NCBI RefSeq assembly: GCF_900105075.1
Contig: NZ_FNSK01000001.1
Span: forward strand, 3,365,434 to 3,429,433
DNA from: Rhodobacter sp. 24-YEA-8
GTDB taxonomy: Bacteria > Pseudomonadota > Alphaproteobacteria > Rhodobacterales > Rhodobacteraceae
Direction of reading: 5' to 3'
Length of the DNA stretch: 64,000 nt
Made by a program: the position numbers and the translations under genes. Below are positions 7,735 to 16,964 of this stretch, piece by piece (position 1 is the first letter of the stretch; the number at the start of each line of letters is the position of its first letter). The notes under the pieces are model-generated. The model saw nothing but the letters and a program-made list of their open reading frames with translations, did no database searches and was not told the origin of the DNA.

Positions 7735-8562
7735 GTGATCCCCGATCTTGCAACCCTGTTGCCGCTGGTGGCGCTTTTGTTCGTGGTCGGCGCGCTTGCC
7801 GGGATCATTGCCGGGCTTCTGGGCGTTGGTGGCGGCATCGTGCTGGTGCCGGCCTTCTTTTACGTCTTCACCGCGCTTGGCTATGGCGGGCCGCAGGTCA
7901 TGCAGGTCTGCCTCGCGACCTCGCTGGCGACGATCATCTTCACCTCGATCCGTTCGGTCATGGCGCATAACCGCAAGGGTGCTGTCGACTGGGAGGTGCT
8001 GAAGACCTGGGCGCCGGGGATTGTGATCGGCGCGATCCTTGGAATGCTGGCAGCAAGCCAGATGCGATCAGACGCGCTTCAGGCGATTTTCGGCGTGCTG
8101 GGAATGGTCGTAGGGCTTTACATGGCCTTTGGCAGGCAAAGCTGGCGCATCGCCGATACGATGCCGACCGGGCCGGTGCGTGCCGTGCAATCCTCGGTGC
8201 TGGGCTTTTTGTCCGTGCTGATGGGGATTGGCGGCGGATCCTTTGGCGTGCCGCTGATGACGCTTTACGGGGTGCCGATCCACCGCGCGGTGGCGACGGC
8301 TTCGGGCTTTGGCATCACCATCGCGGTGCCGTCGGTGATCGGGTTCCTGCTCATGCCGCTGGACCCGGCCACGCGCCCGCCGCTGACGCTCGGCGCGGTG
8401 AACCTGCCGGCCTTCGTCGTGGTGATCGGCATCACCATGGTCACCACCAGCTATGGGGTGAAGCTGGCCCATGCGATGGACCCCAAGCCGCTGAAACGCA
8501 TTTTCGCGGTCTTCCTGATCTTCGTCGCGGCCAATATGCTGCGCAAGGCGCTTGGCTGGTAA
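7735..8562 (+). CDS. TSUP (TauE/SafE) family membrane permease
   Basis: Probable exporter or importer of sulphite, organosulphonates or other small anions. The 275-residue product has about eight hydrophobic segments and two TSUP repeats, each opening with the glycine-rich signature: LAGIIAGLLGVGGGIVLVPA near residue 20-40 and SVLMGIGGGSFGVPLMTL near 160-180. Start is GTG at 7735 with GAGGAG about 6 nt upstream. Two other TSUP proteins occur in the window (26273 and 43249), of different subtypes. The substrate is unknown; no sulphur-metabolism gene is nearby. Confidence 0.88.
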   Translation: MIPDLATLLPLVALLFVVGALAGIIAGLLGVGGGIVLVPAFFYVFTALGYGGPQVMQVCLATSLATIIFTSIRSVMAHNRKGAVDWEVLKTWAPGIVIGAILGMLAASQMRSDALQAIFGVLGMVVGLYMAFGRQSWRIADTMPTGPVRAVQSSVLGFLSVLMGIGGGSFGVPLMTLYGVPIHRAVATASGFGITIAVPSVIGFLLMPLDPATRPPLTLGAVNLPAFVVVIGITMVTTSYGVKLAHAMDPKPLKRIFAVFLIFVAANMLRKALGW

Positions 8563-8634
8563 GGGCAGAAACCTTCCCCCCGGGGTAAGCTGCCGCATTG
8601 CCAGGCCCTTGCGGATCGGGCATCTTGCCGCCCG

Positions 8635-8988
8635 ATGACTCGGGACCTTATTCAGAAGCTGACCGGGGCGGTGACCGCCTGCCTCATGGTTCTTGCCATG
8701 ACGGTAACGGCCTATGCGCATAAGGTGCCGGCGGGCGATGATCTCGCCATGCGCAATTTCATTATGGCGGGCGGCAATCTCAACGAGCTTTGCGGCGATG
8801 GTATCTTCGCGCCGGGCGACTGTCCGCTGTGCCGGCTGAGCGATACGGCCACGGTGCCCGAGCCGCCGGCGGGTCTGTCAGAAATCACCTATCGCTTTGT
8901 TCTGGCGCTGGAGCCGGTGCCTCCGGCCCCCATTCGCGCAGCGTTCGCCTGGTCGGTCCCCGAGGCGCGCGGCCCCCCATCCATCTGA
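8635..8988 (+). CDS. Small exported protein upstream of the PCuAC chaperone, function unknown
   Basis: A 117-residue protein with an N-terminal signal peptide (TGAVTACLMVLAMTVTAYAHK, cleavage likely after AYA) and a mature part with cysteines in CGDGIFAPGDCPLCR, that is a CPLC pair plus an upstream cysteine, and a nearby histidine. The layout resembles the small DUF2946-type proteins often found beside copper genes. The copper chaperone gene starts 59 bp downstream on the same strand, so a metal-related periplasmic role is a reasonable inference. I cannot assign a family with certainty. Confidence 0.6.
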   Translation: MTRDLIQKLTGAVTACLMVLAMTVTAYAHKVPAGDDLAMRNFIMAGGNLNELCGDGIFAPGDCPLCRLSDTATVPEPPAGLSEITYRFVLALEPVPPAPIRAAFAWSVPEARGPPSI

Positions 8989-9047
8989 GAGCGGATTTCT
9001 TGCCACCGGCAGATGCCGGTCACCCCTCTGATGGAAAACGGAACAGA

Positions 9048-9515
9048 ATGATGAAAATTCTCAGCGCGGCTCTGGCTGCAATCATGATCTCGGGCGCGGC
9101 TTTCGCACATGGCTTCAAGGGCGGCGATCTTGAAATCGGGCACCCCTATATCCCGACCCCGCCCGCTGTGGCGAAAACTGCGGGGGGCTTTCTCAGGATC
9201 ACCAATACCGGGACCGAACCCGACCGGCTGATCGGGGTCGAAAGCGATCTGGCCGAAAAGACCGAACTGCATGTGACAGAGCTGGATGCGAATGGCGTCA
9301 CCACGATGAACCATGTGCCGGTGCTGGAAATCCCCGCCGGTGAGACCGTCGCGCTGGAACGCGGCGGCTATCACATCATGTTCATGGGGCTGAAGCAGAG
9401 CCTGAAAAAAGGCGAAATGGTTCCCGGCACCCTCGTCTTTGAACGGGCTGGCCGGATCGAGGTGGAATTCTCGATCGACGAACCGAAAGAGGCCGAGGAT
9501 CATACCGGTCACTGA
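9048..9515 (+). CDS. PCuAC-type periplasmic copper chaperone
   Basis: Periplasmic Cu(I) chaperone of the PCuAC (DUF461) family, which delivers copper to the CuA or CuB centre of cytochrome oxidase. The 155-residue precursor has a signal peptide (MMKILSAALAAIMISGAAFA) and the family pattern ending in the metal motif H-x-Met-x(n)-H-x-M. Here this is ELHVTELDANGVTTMNHVP for the first part and GGYHIMFMGLKQSLKKGE for the second. The tail ends HTGH, a histidine-rich end also common in the family. ATG codons at 9048 and 9051 are both possible. It lies directly after a small exported cysteine protein, probably in one transcript, and is followed by a bidirectional terminator. Confidence 0.9.
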   Translation: MMKILSAALAAIMISGAAFAHGFKGGDLEIGHPYIPTPPAVAKTAGGFLRITNTGTEPDRLIGVESDLAEKTELHVTELDANGVTTMNHVPVLEIPAGETVALERGGYHIMFMGLKQSLKKGEMVPGTLVFERAGRIEVEFSIDEPKEAEDHTGH

Positions 9516-9540
9516 CCGGAAGCCACGGATCGGCCCGGGC

Positions 9541-9580
9541 AAAAGAAAAAGGGCGGGTGCCATGCACCCGCCCTTTATCA
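9541..9580. terminator. Bidirectional terminator between the PCuAC gene and lpd
   Basis: Perfect 13-bp stem: 9548-9560 with 9564-9576, 3-nt loop. Read leftwards the stem ends in TTTTTCTTTT, serving lpd. Read rightwards it ends in TTTATC, serving the copper chaperone gene. The two genes converge here. Confidence 0.9.
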
Positions 9581-9599
9581 TCTGCGCAGAAGTGAGGGG

Positions 9600-10988
9600 T
9601 CAGGCGTGGATCGCGCCAAGACCGCAGGCCAGCGCCGCTTCGCGCACGGCTTCCGAATAGGTCGGGTGGGCGTGGCAGGTCAGCGCCAGATCCTGCGCCG
9701 AGGCGCCGAATTCCATCGCGACACAGACTTCATGGATCAGATCGCCGGCGCCCGGCCCGATGATATGGCAGCCGAGAATGCGATCGGTTTCCTTATCGGC
9801 CAGCAGCTTGACGAAACCATCGGCCTGGAACACGGCCTTGGCGCGGGCATTGCCCATGAAGGGGAACTTGCCCACTTTATAAGCGCGGCCTTCTTCTTTC
9901 AGCTGCTCTTCGGTTTTGCCCACGCTGGCGACTTCGGGGGTCGAATAGACAACGCCGGGGATCACGCCGTAATTCACATGGCCCGCCTTGCCGGCGATAA
10001 CCTCGGCGACCGCCATGCCCTCATCCTCGGCTTTATGGGCGAGCATCGGGCCCGGCACCGCGTCGCCAATGGCATAGATGCCCGGGACCGAGGTCTGCCA
10101 GTGGTCATCGACTTTGATCTGACCGCGCGGCAGCATCTCGACGCCGAGGGCTTCGAGGCCCAGCCCGTCGGTAAAGGGTTTACGCCCGGTGGCGACGAGG
10201 ACGACATCGGCCTCGATCTCGCCGGCCGAATCGTCCTTCTTCAGTTTCCAGGCGACTTTCGCGCCTTTCTTCGTGCGCTCCACCACCTGGACGGCGGCGC
10301 CGAGCACGAATTTGAACCCTTGTTTCGTTAGGATCTTCTGGAAGCTTTTCGCAACTTCGGCATCCATGCCGGGCGTGATCGCGTCGAGATATTCGACCAC
10401 GGTCACTTCGGCGCCGAGACGGGCATAGACCGAGCCCATTTCCAGCCCGATGACGCCGGCGCCGATCACGACCATGCTCTTCGGGATCTTCGGCAGCGCA
10501 AGCGCGCCGGTCGAGGTGACAATGACCTGTTCGTCGATGGTGATGCCCGGCAGAACGGAGGGCACCGAGCCGGTGGCGATGATGATGTTTTTCGCGTTAT
10601 GGGTTTCATCGCCGACCTTGACCTGACCGGCGGCAGGGATCGAGCCCCAGCCCTTCAGCCAGGTGATCTTGTTCTTTTTGAAGAGGAATTCGATCCCCTT
10701 CGTATTTCCGGTCACCACGTCATCCTTGTAGCGCAGCATCCGTTCCCAGTCGACTTTGGGATTGGCGCCCATCAGGCCCATTTTCTCAAAGTTCTCATGA
10801 ACTTCGTGCAGCTGATGGGTGGCATTCAACAGCGCTTTCGACGGAATGCAGCCGATGTTCAGGCAGGTGCCGCCAAGGGTTTCGCGCCCTTCGACACAGG
10901 CGGTTTTCAGGCCAAGTTGTGCGGCATGGATCGCGGCCACATAGCCGCCTGGGCCGCCGCCGATCACGATAACGTCGAAATCTGCCAT
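9600..10988 (-). CDS. lpdA: Dihydrolipoyl dehydrogenase (E3)
   Basis: Reoxidises the dihydrolipoyl group of SucB with NAD+, the E3 part of the 2-oxoglutarate dehydrogenase complex. The 462-residue product starts [19 protein letters not shown] (FAD-binding glycine motif), has the redox disulphide [11 protein letters not shown] (C42/C47), a second nucleotide fold [20 protein letters not shown] for NAD, and a C-terminal catalytic HAHPTYSEA (His about 441). The ATG at 10988 has AAGGAAA about 7 nt before it. It is the last gene of the suc locus, about 220 bp after the MAPEG gene, and ends in a strong terminator. Confidence 0.96.
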   Translation of the reverse strand: MADFDVIVIGGGPGGYVAAIHAAQLGLKTACVEGRETLGGTCLNIGCIPSKALLNATHQLHEVHENFEKMGLMGANPKVDWERMLRYKDDVVTGNTKGIEFLFKKNKITWLKGWGSIPAAGQVKVGDETHNAKNIIIATGSVPSVLPGITIDEQVIVTSTGALALPKIPKSMVVIGAGVIGLEMGSVYARLGAEVTVVEYLDAITPGMDAEVAKSFQKILTKQGFKFVLGAAVQVVERTKKGAKVAWKLKKDDSAGEIEADVVLVATGRKPFTDGLGLEALGVEMLPRGQIKVDDHWQTSVPGIYAIGDAVPGPMLAHKAEDEGMAVAEVIAGKAGHVNYGVIPGVVYSTPEVASVGKTEEQLKEEGRAYKVGKFPFMGNARAKAVFQADGFVKLLADKETDRILGCHIIGPGAGDLIHEVCVAMEFGASAQDLALTCHAHPTYSEAVREAALACGLGAIHA

Positions 10989-11078
10989 AGGTGGTTTCCT
11001 TGTGCTGGCGGAAAGCCGGGGCTGCCTGCCCCAGGCGAACATCGGTTTACCTGAACCGGTGGCGCAAACGATCCTCGC

Positions 11079-11106
11079 GCCCCGGAGATATTTGTAGGCG
11101 GGTGAA
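11079..11106. repeat. Short degenerate copy of the intergenic ATATTT repeat
   Basis: CCCCGGAGATATTTG followed by GGCGGGTGAA resembles the core CCCC-GGGATATTTA..CAGATGAA of the fuller copies at 22058, 24115, 29301 and 36556. No inverted arm accompanies it. It sits in the gap upstream of lpd. Confidence 0.35.
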
Positions 11107-11211
11107 AGTCAGGCCAGGATCTGGATCAGCAGGGCGATCAGCGAGACCGGGTCAGAGCTTCCGAAGAAAAAGAGGAACGGGGGGGAGGCGACTTCCTGCA
11201 TGGATGCGCTT

Positions 11212-11619
11212 TCACAAAGGGGCGGGGCCGAACAGGGCGACCCCGGCAAGCGTAAGCGTGGCAATCAGGCCGGCCAGCCAGATGAGCGAGCGCCAGGGCG
11301 CAAGGCCAAGCCCGTAAGCCGGGATATAGAGGATGCGGGCGGCGACATAGATCCAGGCGGCGGTGGCGGTCAGCGGCGAGGTCTTGCCCGCCAGCACCAG
11401 GATGAGCACCACAGGCGCGAACATCGCCAGCCCCTCGAACCCGTTTGTGACCGCGCGGCGCAACCGTCCCAGCAGCGGCGACATGTCCACCGGCTGATCG
11501 CGCGGGCCGGCATTGTAGCGCGGCCCGAGTTCGCGGTTCATCTGCGCCCCGGCAATACCGATGGCCACAACCTGCAGCAGCACGGCACATGTCAGGGCGC
11601 TGAGTTCGGGTGCCATCAT
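11212..11619 (-). CDS. MAPEG family membrane protein
   Basis: A 135-residue integral membrane protein of the MAPEG type (membrane-associated proteins in eicosanoid and glutathione metabolism). It has about four hydrophobic segments: LTCAVLLQVVAIGIAG, LAMFAPVVLILVLAG, TATAAWIYVAARILYIPAY and LIWLAGLIATLTLAGVALF. It carries the usual RRAVTNGFEGLAMFAP and ARILYIPAYG motifs. Bacterial members of this subgroup have no proven reaction. The ATG at 11619 overlaps the stop of the preceding small gene by 4 bp (ATGA), showing translational coupling. It lies within the suc locus between sucB and lpd. Confidence 0.85.
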   Translation of the reverse strand: MMAPELSALTCAVLLQVVAIGIAGAQMNRELGPRYNAGPRDQPVDMSPLLGRLRRAVTNGFEGLAMFAPVVLILVLAGKTSPLTATAAWIYVAARILYIPAYGLGLAPWRSLIWLAGLIATLTLAGVALFGPAPL

Positions 11620-11834
11620 GCTGTCCTGATGAATTCTGCCGAGGTGACATGGCCAAGCGCCTGCTGCGCCTTGAGCCATTCCCGGGCGGCGGTGGGATCA
11701 TTGACCGAAAACAGGAAAAGGCGGCTGCCATCATTGCCTGCCCAGATCTGCAACTGGGTCAGCCCGGTATCACCGAAGGCAGGGTCATGCCCGGAAAAGC
11801 TCGCAAGGCCGGTGCGGACGAGGACTTGTTCCAT
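11616..11834 (-). CDS. Small protein of unknown function, coupled to the MAPEG gene
   Basis: A 72-residue soluble protein (MEQVLVRTGLASFSG...). It has no signal peptide, membrane segment or recognisable family. The composition is ordinary, with a plausible alpha/beta pattern (LQIWAGNDGSRLFLFSVNDP then a helix AAREWLKAQQALG). Its stop overlaps the start of the MAPEG gene by 4 bp, which supports it as a real gene. It follows sucB by about 115 bp on the same strand. Confidence 0.65.
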   Translation of the reverse strand: MEQVLVRTGLASFSGHDPAFGDTGLTQLQIWAGNDGSRLFLFSVNDPTAAREWLKAQQALGHVTSAEFIRTA

Positions 11835-11949
11835 TCTTGATCTCCATTCCCGAAAATGACGGCGTTGTGCCGAACGTGCTCAGGTATAGCGGGCAGAGCC
11901 GGGATCGGTTCCGCCCGCCGCAAGAGGATTATGCGGAGCCTGGCCCGGA

Positions 11950-13170
11950 TCAGAGATCCATCAGCAGACGGCGCGGGTCTTCCAGCGCCTCTTTGACGCG
12001 GACGAGGAAGGTCACGGCGCCTTTGCCGTCGACGATGCGGTGATCATAGCTCAGCGCCAGATACATCATCGGGCGGATCACGATCTGGCCGCCGACCACG
12101 ACCGGGCGGTCCTGGATCTTATGCATACCGAGGATCCCGGATTGCGGCGGGTTCAGGATCGGCGAGGACATCAGCGAGCCATAGACGCCGCCATTCGAGA
12201 TGGTGAAAGAGCCGCCCTGCATCTCTGCCATGGTCAGCTTGCCGTCACGGGCACGCAGGCCAAGCTCGGCGATCTTTTTCTCGATCGCGGCAAAGCCCAT
12301 CTGATCGGCGTCGCGCACCACCGGCACCACGAGACCAGAGGGCGTCCCGACCGCCACGCCCATATGGACGTAGTTTTTGTAGACGACATCGGTGCCGTCG
12401 ATCTCGGCATTGACCTCGGGCACTTCTTTCAGCGCATGGGTGCAGGCCTTGACGAAGAAGGACATGAAGCCAAGCTTGACGCCGTGCTTCTTCTCGAACT
12501 GATCCTTGTATTCGTTCCGCAGCTGCATGATCCCCGACATATCCACCTCATTATAGGTGGTCAGCATGGCGGCGGTGTTCTGCGCGTCTTTCAGGCGGCG
12601 CGCGATGGTCTGGCGCAGGCGGGTCATCTTGACGCGCTCTTCACGGGCGGCGTCATCGGCGGGCACAGGCGCGCGCGGGATCGCGGCGGGGGTCGGGGCA
12701 GGCGCGACAGCGGCAGCGGCAGCCCCCGGGGCACCGGCCACGGCACGTGCCACGTCTTCTTTCATCACGCGGCCATCCTTGCCGGAGGCCTGGACCTGGT
12801 CGCGGGTGAGCCCGGCTTCGGCCATGGCCTTCTTGGCCGAGGGCGCATCTTCGACATCCTTGCCGGCCGGGGCGGCAGCTGCGGTTTTCGGGGCCTCGAC
12901 TTTGGCGGCAGGTGCTGCGGGCGCGGCACCAGCTGCGCCTTCGCTTACGATGGCGAGACGGGCATTGGCGGCGACGGTTTCACCTTCCTGGGCGATGATC
13001 TCGACCAGAACGCCGGCGACGGGCGAGGGCACCTCGACCGAAACCTTGTCGGTTTCGAGTTCGCAAAGCATCTCGTCCTGGGCCACCGTGTCACCGACCT
13101 TTTTGAACCAGGTGGAAACGGTTGCCTCGGACACGGATTCGCCGAGTGCGGGGACCATTACGTCAGTCAT
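11950..13170 (-). CDS. sucB: Dihydrolipoyllysine-residue succinyltransferase (2-oxoglutarate dehydrogenase E2)
   Basis: Core of the 2-oxoglutarate dehydrogenase complex; transfers succinyl from E1-bound intermediate to CoA. The 406-residue protein has one N-terminal lipoyl domain ([11 protein letters not shown], lipoyl Lys42), an Ala/Pro linker, an E3/E1-binding domain (about 108-143, [16 protein letters not shown]), a second Ala/Pro linker, and the C-terminal catalytic domain ending with [15 protein letters not shown] (catalytic His about 377 and Asp about 381). Length and order are typical of SucB. It follows sucA by about 80 bp, a gap holding a GC-rich hairpin. The ATG at 13170 has AAGGAG about 6 nt upstream. 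Confidence 0.97.
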   Translation of the reverse strand: MTDVMVPALGESVSEATVSTWFKKVGDTVAQDEMLCELETDKVSVEVPSPVAGVLVEIIAQEGETVAANARLAIVSEGAAGAAPAAPAAKVEAPKTAAAAPAGKDVEDAPSAKKAMAEAGLTRDQVQASGKDGRVMKEDVARAVAGAPGAAAAAVAPAPTPAAIPRAPVPADDAAREERVKMTRLRQTIARRLKDAQNTAAMLTTYNEVDMSGIMQLRNEYKDQFEKKHGVKLGFMSFFVKACTHALKEVPEVNAEIDGTDVVYKNYVHMGVAVGTPSGLVVPVVRDADQMGFAAIEKKIAELGLRARDGKLTMAEMQGGSFTISNGGVYGSLMSSPILNPPQSGILGMHKIQDRPVVVGGQIVIRPMMYLALSYDHRIVDGKGAVTFLVRVKEALEDPRRLLMDL

Positions 13171-13224
13171 CTTCTCAACTCCTTAGCCCCCGGGGTCTGG
13201 CGGGCATCAGTCAGATTTCGATTT

Positions 13225-13247
13225 CCCCGCGCGCGGCCCGCGCGGGG
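13225..13247 (-). other. GC-rich intercistronic hairpin between sucA and sucB
   Basis: CCCCGCGCG (13225-13233) and CGCGCGGGG (13239-13247) form a perfect 9-bp stem with a 5-nt loop. There is no T-run on the minus strand, so it is more likely an mRNA processing or stability element than a terminator. Confidence 0.5.
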
Positions 13248-13253
13248 GGAAAC

Positions 13254-16217
13254 TCATTCAGCAAGCGCGGCGGCGACCAGAGCGGTCTGTTCGGCTTTGT
13301 GGCGGGAGGCCAGACCGGTCGCGGGCGAGGCCGAGGCCACGCGGCCCGCATAGGACACGCGGGTCGTGGTGCCGCGCACGCGGGTCAGCAGCTGCTCCAG
13401 CTCCGGCTCGATAAAGGACCAGGCGCCCTGGTTCTTCGGCTCTTCCTGGCACCAGACGAAATCGGCATTGGCGAAACGTGCCAGTTCGATCTGCAGGGCC
13501 ACGGTCGGGACCGGGTAGATCTGTTCCAGGCGCAGCAGATAGACGTCATCAAGACCGCGCGCATCGCGTTCCGCGAGCAGGTCATAATAGACCTTGCCCG
13601 ACGAGATCACCACGCGGCGGATCTTGTCATCGGCCTGCAGTTTCGTTTCCGAATTGCCCTTCTGCGCGTCATCCCAGAGGACGCGGTGGAAGGTCGAGCC
13701 ATCGGTGAAATCTTCGGCCTTCGAGATCGCCATCGGATGACGCAGCAGCGATTTCGGCGTCATCAGGATCAGCGGCTTTCTGAAATCGCGATGCAGCTGG
13801 CGGCGCAGGATGTGGAAATAGTTCGCGGGCGTGGTGCAGTTCGCGACGATCCAGTTTTCCTCGGCCGAAAGCTGGAGGAAGCGTTCCAGACGCGCGGAGG
13901 AGTGTTCCGGCCCCTGGCCCTCGAACCCATGCGGCAAGAGCACCACAAGGCCCGACATCCGCAGCCATTTCGATTCGCCCGAATTTACGAACTGGTCGAA
14001 CATGATCTGCGCGCCATTGGCGAAATCGCCGAATTGCGCCTCCCAGAGCGTCAGGGCGTTCGGCTCTGACAGCGAGTACCCATATTCAAAGCCCAGGACC
14101 GCATATTCCGAGAGCATCGAGTCGATGACCTCATAGCGGGCCTGGCCAGCGCGGATATGGTTCAGCGGGTAGTGACGCTCTTCGGTCGTCTGATCGACGA
14201 TGCCGGAATGGCGCTGCGAGAAGGTGCCGCGGGTACAATCCTGACCCGAAAGCCGGACCGGGAAGCCCTCGACCTGGAGCGAGCCAAAGGCAAGCGCCTC
14301 GGCGGTGGCCCAGTCAAAGCCCTCGCCGGTCTCGAACATCTTCTTCTTGGCCTCGAACAGGCGCGTGATCGTCTTATGGGCGTCAAAGCCCTCGGGCAGG
14401 CGGGTCAGCGCTGTGCCGATCTCCTGGAAGGTCTCGGGTTTGATCCAGGTCTCGCCGCGCTGGTAATTGTCGGCACCAGGCCGGCTCATGGATTTCCAGC
14501 GCCCGTCCAGCCAGTCGGCCTTGTTGGGCTTATACTCCTTACCGGCCTCGAATTCTTCATTCAGATGGGCCTGGAAGGCGGCTTTCATATCCTCGATCTC
14601 ACCCTCGGGGATGAGGCCGTCTTTCACCAGCCGCTCGGTATAAAGCTGCAAAGTGGTCTTCTGTTTGCGGATGTTTTTATACATCGCCGGGTTGGTGAAC
14701 ATCGGCTCGTCGCCTTCGTTGTGACCAAAGCGGCGGTAGCAGAAGATGTCCAGAACCACGTCCTTGTGGAACTTCTGGCGGAATTCGGTCGCGATGCGCG
14801 CGGCATGGACCACGGCCTCGGGGTCATCCCCGTTGACGTGGAAGATCGGCGCCTCGACCATCAGCGCGATATCGGTCGGATAGGGCGAGGTGCGCGAGAA
14901 ATGCGGCGCCGTGGTAAACCCGATCTGGTTGTTCACGATAATATGGATACAGCCGCCGGTGCGGTGGCCACGGATACCGGAAAGTTGGAGGCATTCCGCC
15001 ACCACGCCCTGGCCCGCGAAAGCCGCGTCGCCATGGAGGAGGATCGGCAGCACGGCCACACGTTCTGCCACATCATTCAGCTGGTCTTGCTTGGCGCGGA
15101 CCTTGCCGAGGACGACCGGGTTCACGGCCTCCAGGTGCGAGGGGTTCGCGGTCAGCGAGAGGTGGACGGTGTTGCCGTCAAACGTCCGGTCCGAGGAGGC
15201 ACCGAGGTGATATTTCACATCGCCCGAGCCGTCGACATCTTCGGGCTTGAAGCTGCCGCCCTGGAATTCGTTGAAGATGGCGCGGTAGGGTTTCGCCAGC
15301 ACATTGGCGAGAATGTTCAGACGTCCCCGATGCGGCATGCCGATGACAATGTCTTTCACACCCAGCTGACCACCGCGCTTGATGATCTGCTCCATCGCGG
15401 GGATCAGCGCCTCGCCGCCATCAAGGCCGAAGCGCTTGGTCCCCATATATTTCACATGGAGGAATTTCTCATAGCCCTCGGCCTCGACCAGCTTATTGAG
15501 GATGGCGCGGCGGCCCTCGCGGGTGAAGGCGATTTCTTTGCCGTAACCCTCGATCCGCTCTTTCAGCCAGGCCGATTCCTCTGGGTTCGAGATATGCATG
15601 TATTGCAGCGCGAAAGTGCCACAATAGGTGCGTTTCAGGATGTCGGTGATCTGGCGCATCGAGGCATGGGTCAGCCCGAGCACATTGTCGAGGAAGATCG
15701 GGCGGTCGAGATCAGCCTCGGAGAACCCGTAAGAGGCCGGGTCAAGCTCGGGATGGTTGCTCTCATCGCGCATGTTCAGCGGGTCGAGATCGGCGGCGAG
15801 GTGGCCGCGGATCCGGTAGGCGCGGATGATCATCAGCGCGCGGATCGAGTCGATCACGGCGCGTTGCAACTGGGCCTCGGTCAGATTGACGCCCTGATCC
15901 TGCGCCTTGGCCGCGATTTTTGATCCCGCAGCATTCGCGTCTTTCGCCTGAGGCGCCGGCCATTCGCCGGTCAGCGCGGCGGTCAGATCGTCCACCGGCT
16001 GCGGCGGCCAGTCGGCGCGCGCCCAGGACGGGCCGGCGGCGGCCTTTCTCGCATCGGCCTCGCTGTCACCAAGCGCGCGGAAGAATTCCGCCCAGGCGGC
16101 ATCGACCGAATTCGGGTCAGCCGCATAACGCGCCTGAAGCTGGTCGACATAATCGGCATTGGCCCCGTCGAGGAAGGACGAGGCGTTGAAGGCAGCGGTC
16201 GGAGACTGGTCGGTCAT
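13254..16217 (-). CDS. sucA: 2-oxoglutarate dehydrogenase E1 component
   Basis: Thiamine-diphosphate enzyme that decarboxylates 2-oxoglutarate and succinylates the lipoyl group of SucB. I took the ATG at 16217 (987 residues; MTDQSPTAAFNASSFLDGAN), which has GAGGAT 6-7 nt upstream and starts with the usual short helix that binds the complex. Landmarks are MRDESNHPELDP, GMPHRGRLNILANV, HLGASSDR, LHGDAAFAGQGVVAECLQLS (ThDP/Mg region), NNQIGFTT, RRFGHNEGDEP, and a C-terminal transketolase-like part with SQRHSGIVDQTTEERHYPLN and LPHGFEGQGPEHSSARLERF. Length fits the family. It follows the exported-protein gene at 16270 by about 50 bp and precedes sucB. Confidence 0.97.
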   Translation of the reverse strand: MTDQSPTAAFNASSFLDGANADYVDQLQARYAADPNSVDAAWAEFFRALGDSEADARKAAAGPSWARADWPPQPVDDLTAALTGEWPAPQAKDANAAGSKIAAKAQDQGVNLTEAQLQRAVIDSIRALMIIRAYRIRGHLAADLDPLNMRDESNHPELDPASYGFSEADLDRPIFLDNVLGLTHASMRQITDILKRTYCGTFALQYMHISNPEESAWLKERIEGYGKEIAFTREGRRAILNKLVEAEGYEKFLHVKYMGTKRFGLDGGEALIPAMEQIIKRGGQLGVKDIVIGMPHRGRLNILANVLAKPYRAIFNEFQGGSFKPEDVDGSGDVKYHLGASSDRTFDGNTVHLSLTANPSHLEAVNPVVLGKVRAKQDQLNDVAERVAVLPILLHGDAAFAGQGVVAECLQLSGIRGHRTGGCIHIIVNNQIGFTTAPHFSRTSPYPTDIALMVEAPIFHVNGDDPEAVVHAARIATEFRQKFHKDVVLDIFCYRRFGHNEGDEPMFTNPAMYKNIRKQKTTLQLYTERLVKDGLIPEGEIEDMKAAFQAHLNEEFEAGKEYKPNKADWLDGRWKSMSRPGADNYQRGETWIKPETFQEIGTALTRLPEGFDAHKTITRLFEAKKKMFETGEGFDWATAEALAFGSLQVEGFPVRLSGQDCTRGTFSQRHSGIVDQTTEERHYPLNHIRAGQARYEVIDSMLSEYAVLGFEYGYSLSEPNALTLWEAQFGDFANGAQIMFDQFVNSGESKWLRMSGLVVLLPHGFEGQGPEHSSARLERFLQLSAEENWIVANCTTPANYFHILRRQLHRDFRKPLILMTPKSLLRHPMAISKAEDFTDGSTFHRVLWDDAQKGNSETKLQADDKIRRVVISSGKVYYDLLAERDARGLDDVYLLRLEQIYPVPTVALQIELARFANADFVWCQEEPKNQGAWSFIEPELEQLLTRVRGTTTRVSYAGRVASASPATGLASRHKAEQTALVAAALAE

Positions 16218-16269
16218 GGCAGGATCCTCGATCCCAGGGACAACAAGGGGTGACAACGGGGCATGACAG

Positions 16270-16959
16270 CTACGCCCCGGCGGGTTTTGGAAAGCTGGTG
16301 AATACGAGCAGCGTCAGATTGCCCTTCGCTGTCGCGGTTGCGCCCTCGGGGCGCGGCAGTTCATTCCAGTCAAAGAAAACCGGGGTTTTCTCATCGAGCA
16401 TGAAAACATCGACAGCATGAATGAAAGCCGACCAGGCGGGCGCCGGGCCTGGCCCCGCATCGGCCTGGGAAAGCCTGTCTGAGATGTCCTGAATTGCGGT
16501 TCCCGCGAATAAGCACGAGGCGGCAACCGTATCGGCCGTTTCGGTCACGAAAACCGCGGCGGCGTCATCGCCGCGCATGAGAAAAACAGCATCCTCGAAG
16601 TAGGGAGGGAAGCGATCGCCCTGAAAGGCCAATCCCGTCAGATCGCTGTTCTCGCCGAACAGTTTTTCATAGGCATCCGTGGTCATGGACGCACCGTTCA
16701 GGAAGGCCGAGACGCGCATCTTTTCGATAATCTGCCGCTGCGCGCGGGCGCGATTGTCCCCATCGGCATCTGACCAGCCTTCCCGACGCAGCGCGGCAGC
16801 ATAGGCCTCGGCGCTGTCGCTGATCATGACGCAAGGTTTGCCCAGAGGTGCGATATCCCCAAAGGCAATTTCTGCGGCACTGATATCAGACGCCGTAAGG
16901 GCGGCGCTGAAAAGCGCCACCCCGGGCAGTGTCAGGAAGGTCTGTCGCCAGATGGCCAC
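16270..16959 (-). CDS. Exported protein of unknown function between sucD and sucA
   Basis: A 229-residue protein with an N-terminal hydrophobic signal (TFLTLPGVALFSAALTASDISA) and no later membrane segment. It starts with GTG at 16959, only 5 nt after the sucD stop, so it is translated with the suc operon. Features include a cysteine early in the mature part (GKPCVMISD), EAYAAALRREGWSDADGDN, and a second cysteine in VAASCLFAG. The order cysteine / amphipathic helix ending in GW / beta region with a cysteine is also seen in the two exported proteins at 18270 and 18791, so the three may be distant relatives. No function is known to me. Confidence 0.75.
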   Translation of the reverse strand: MAIWRQTFLTLPGVALFSAALTASDISAAEIAFGDIAPLGKPCVMISDSAEAYAAALRREGWSDADGDNRARAQRQIIEKMRVSAFLNGASMTTDAYEKLFGENSDLTGLAFQGDRFPPYFEDAVFLMRGDDAAAVFVTETADTVAASCLFAGTAIQDISDRLSQADAGPGPAPAWSAFIHAVDVFMLDEKTPVFFDWNELPRPEGATATAKGNLTLLVFTSFPKPAGA

Positions 16960-16964
16960 GTCAC

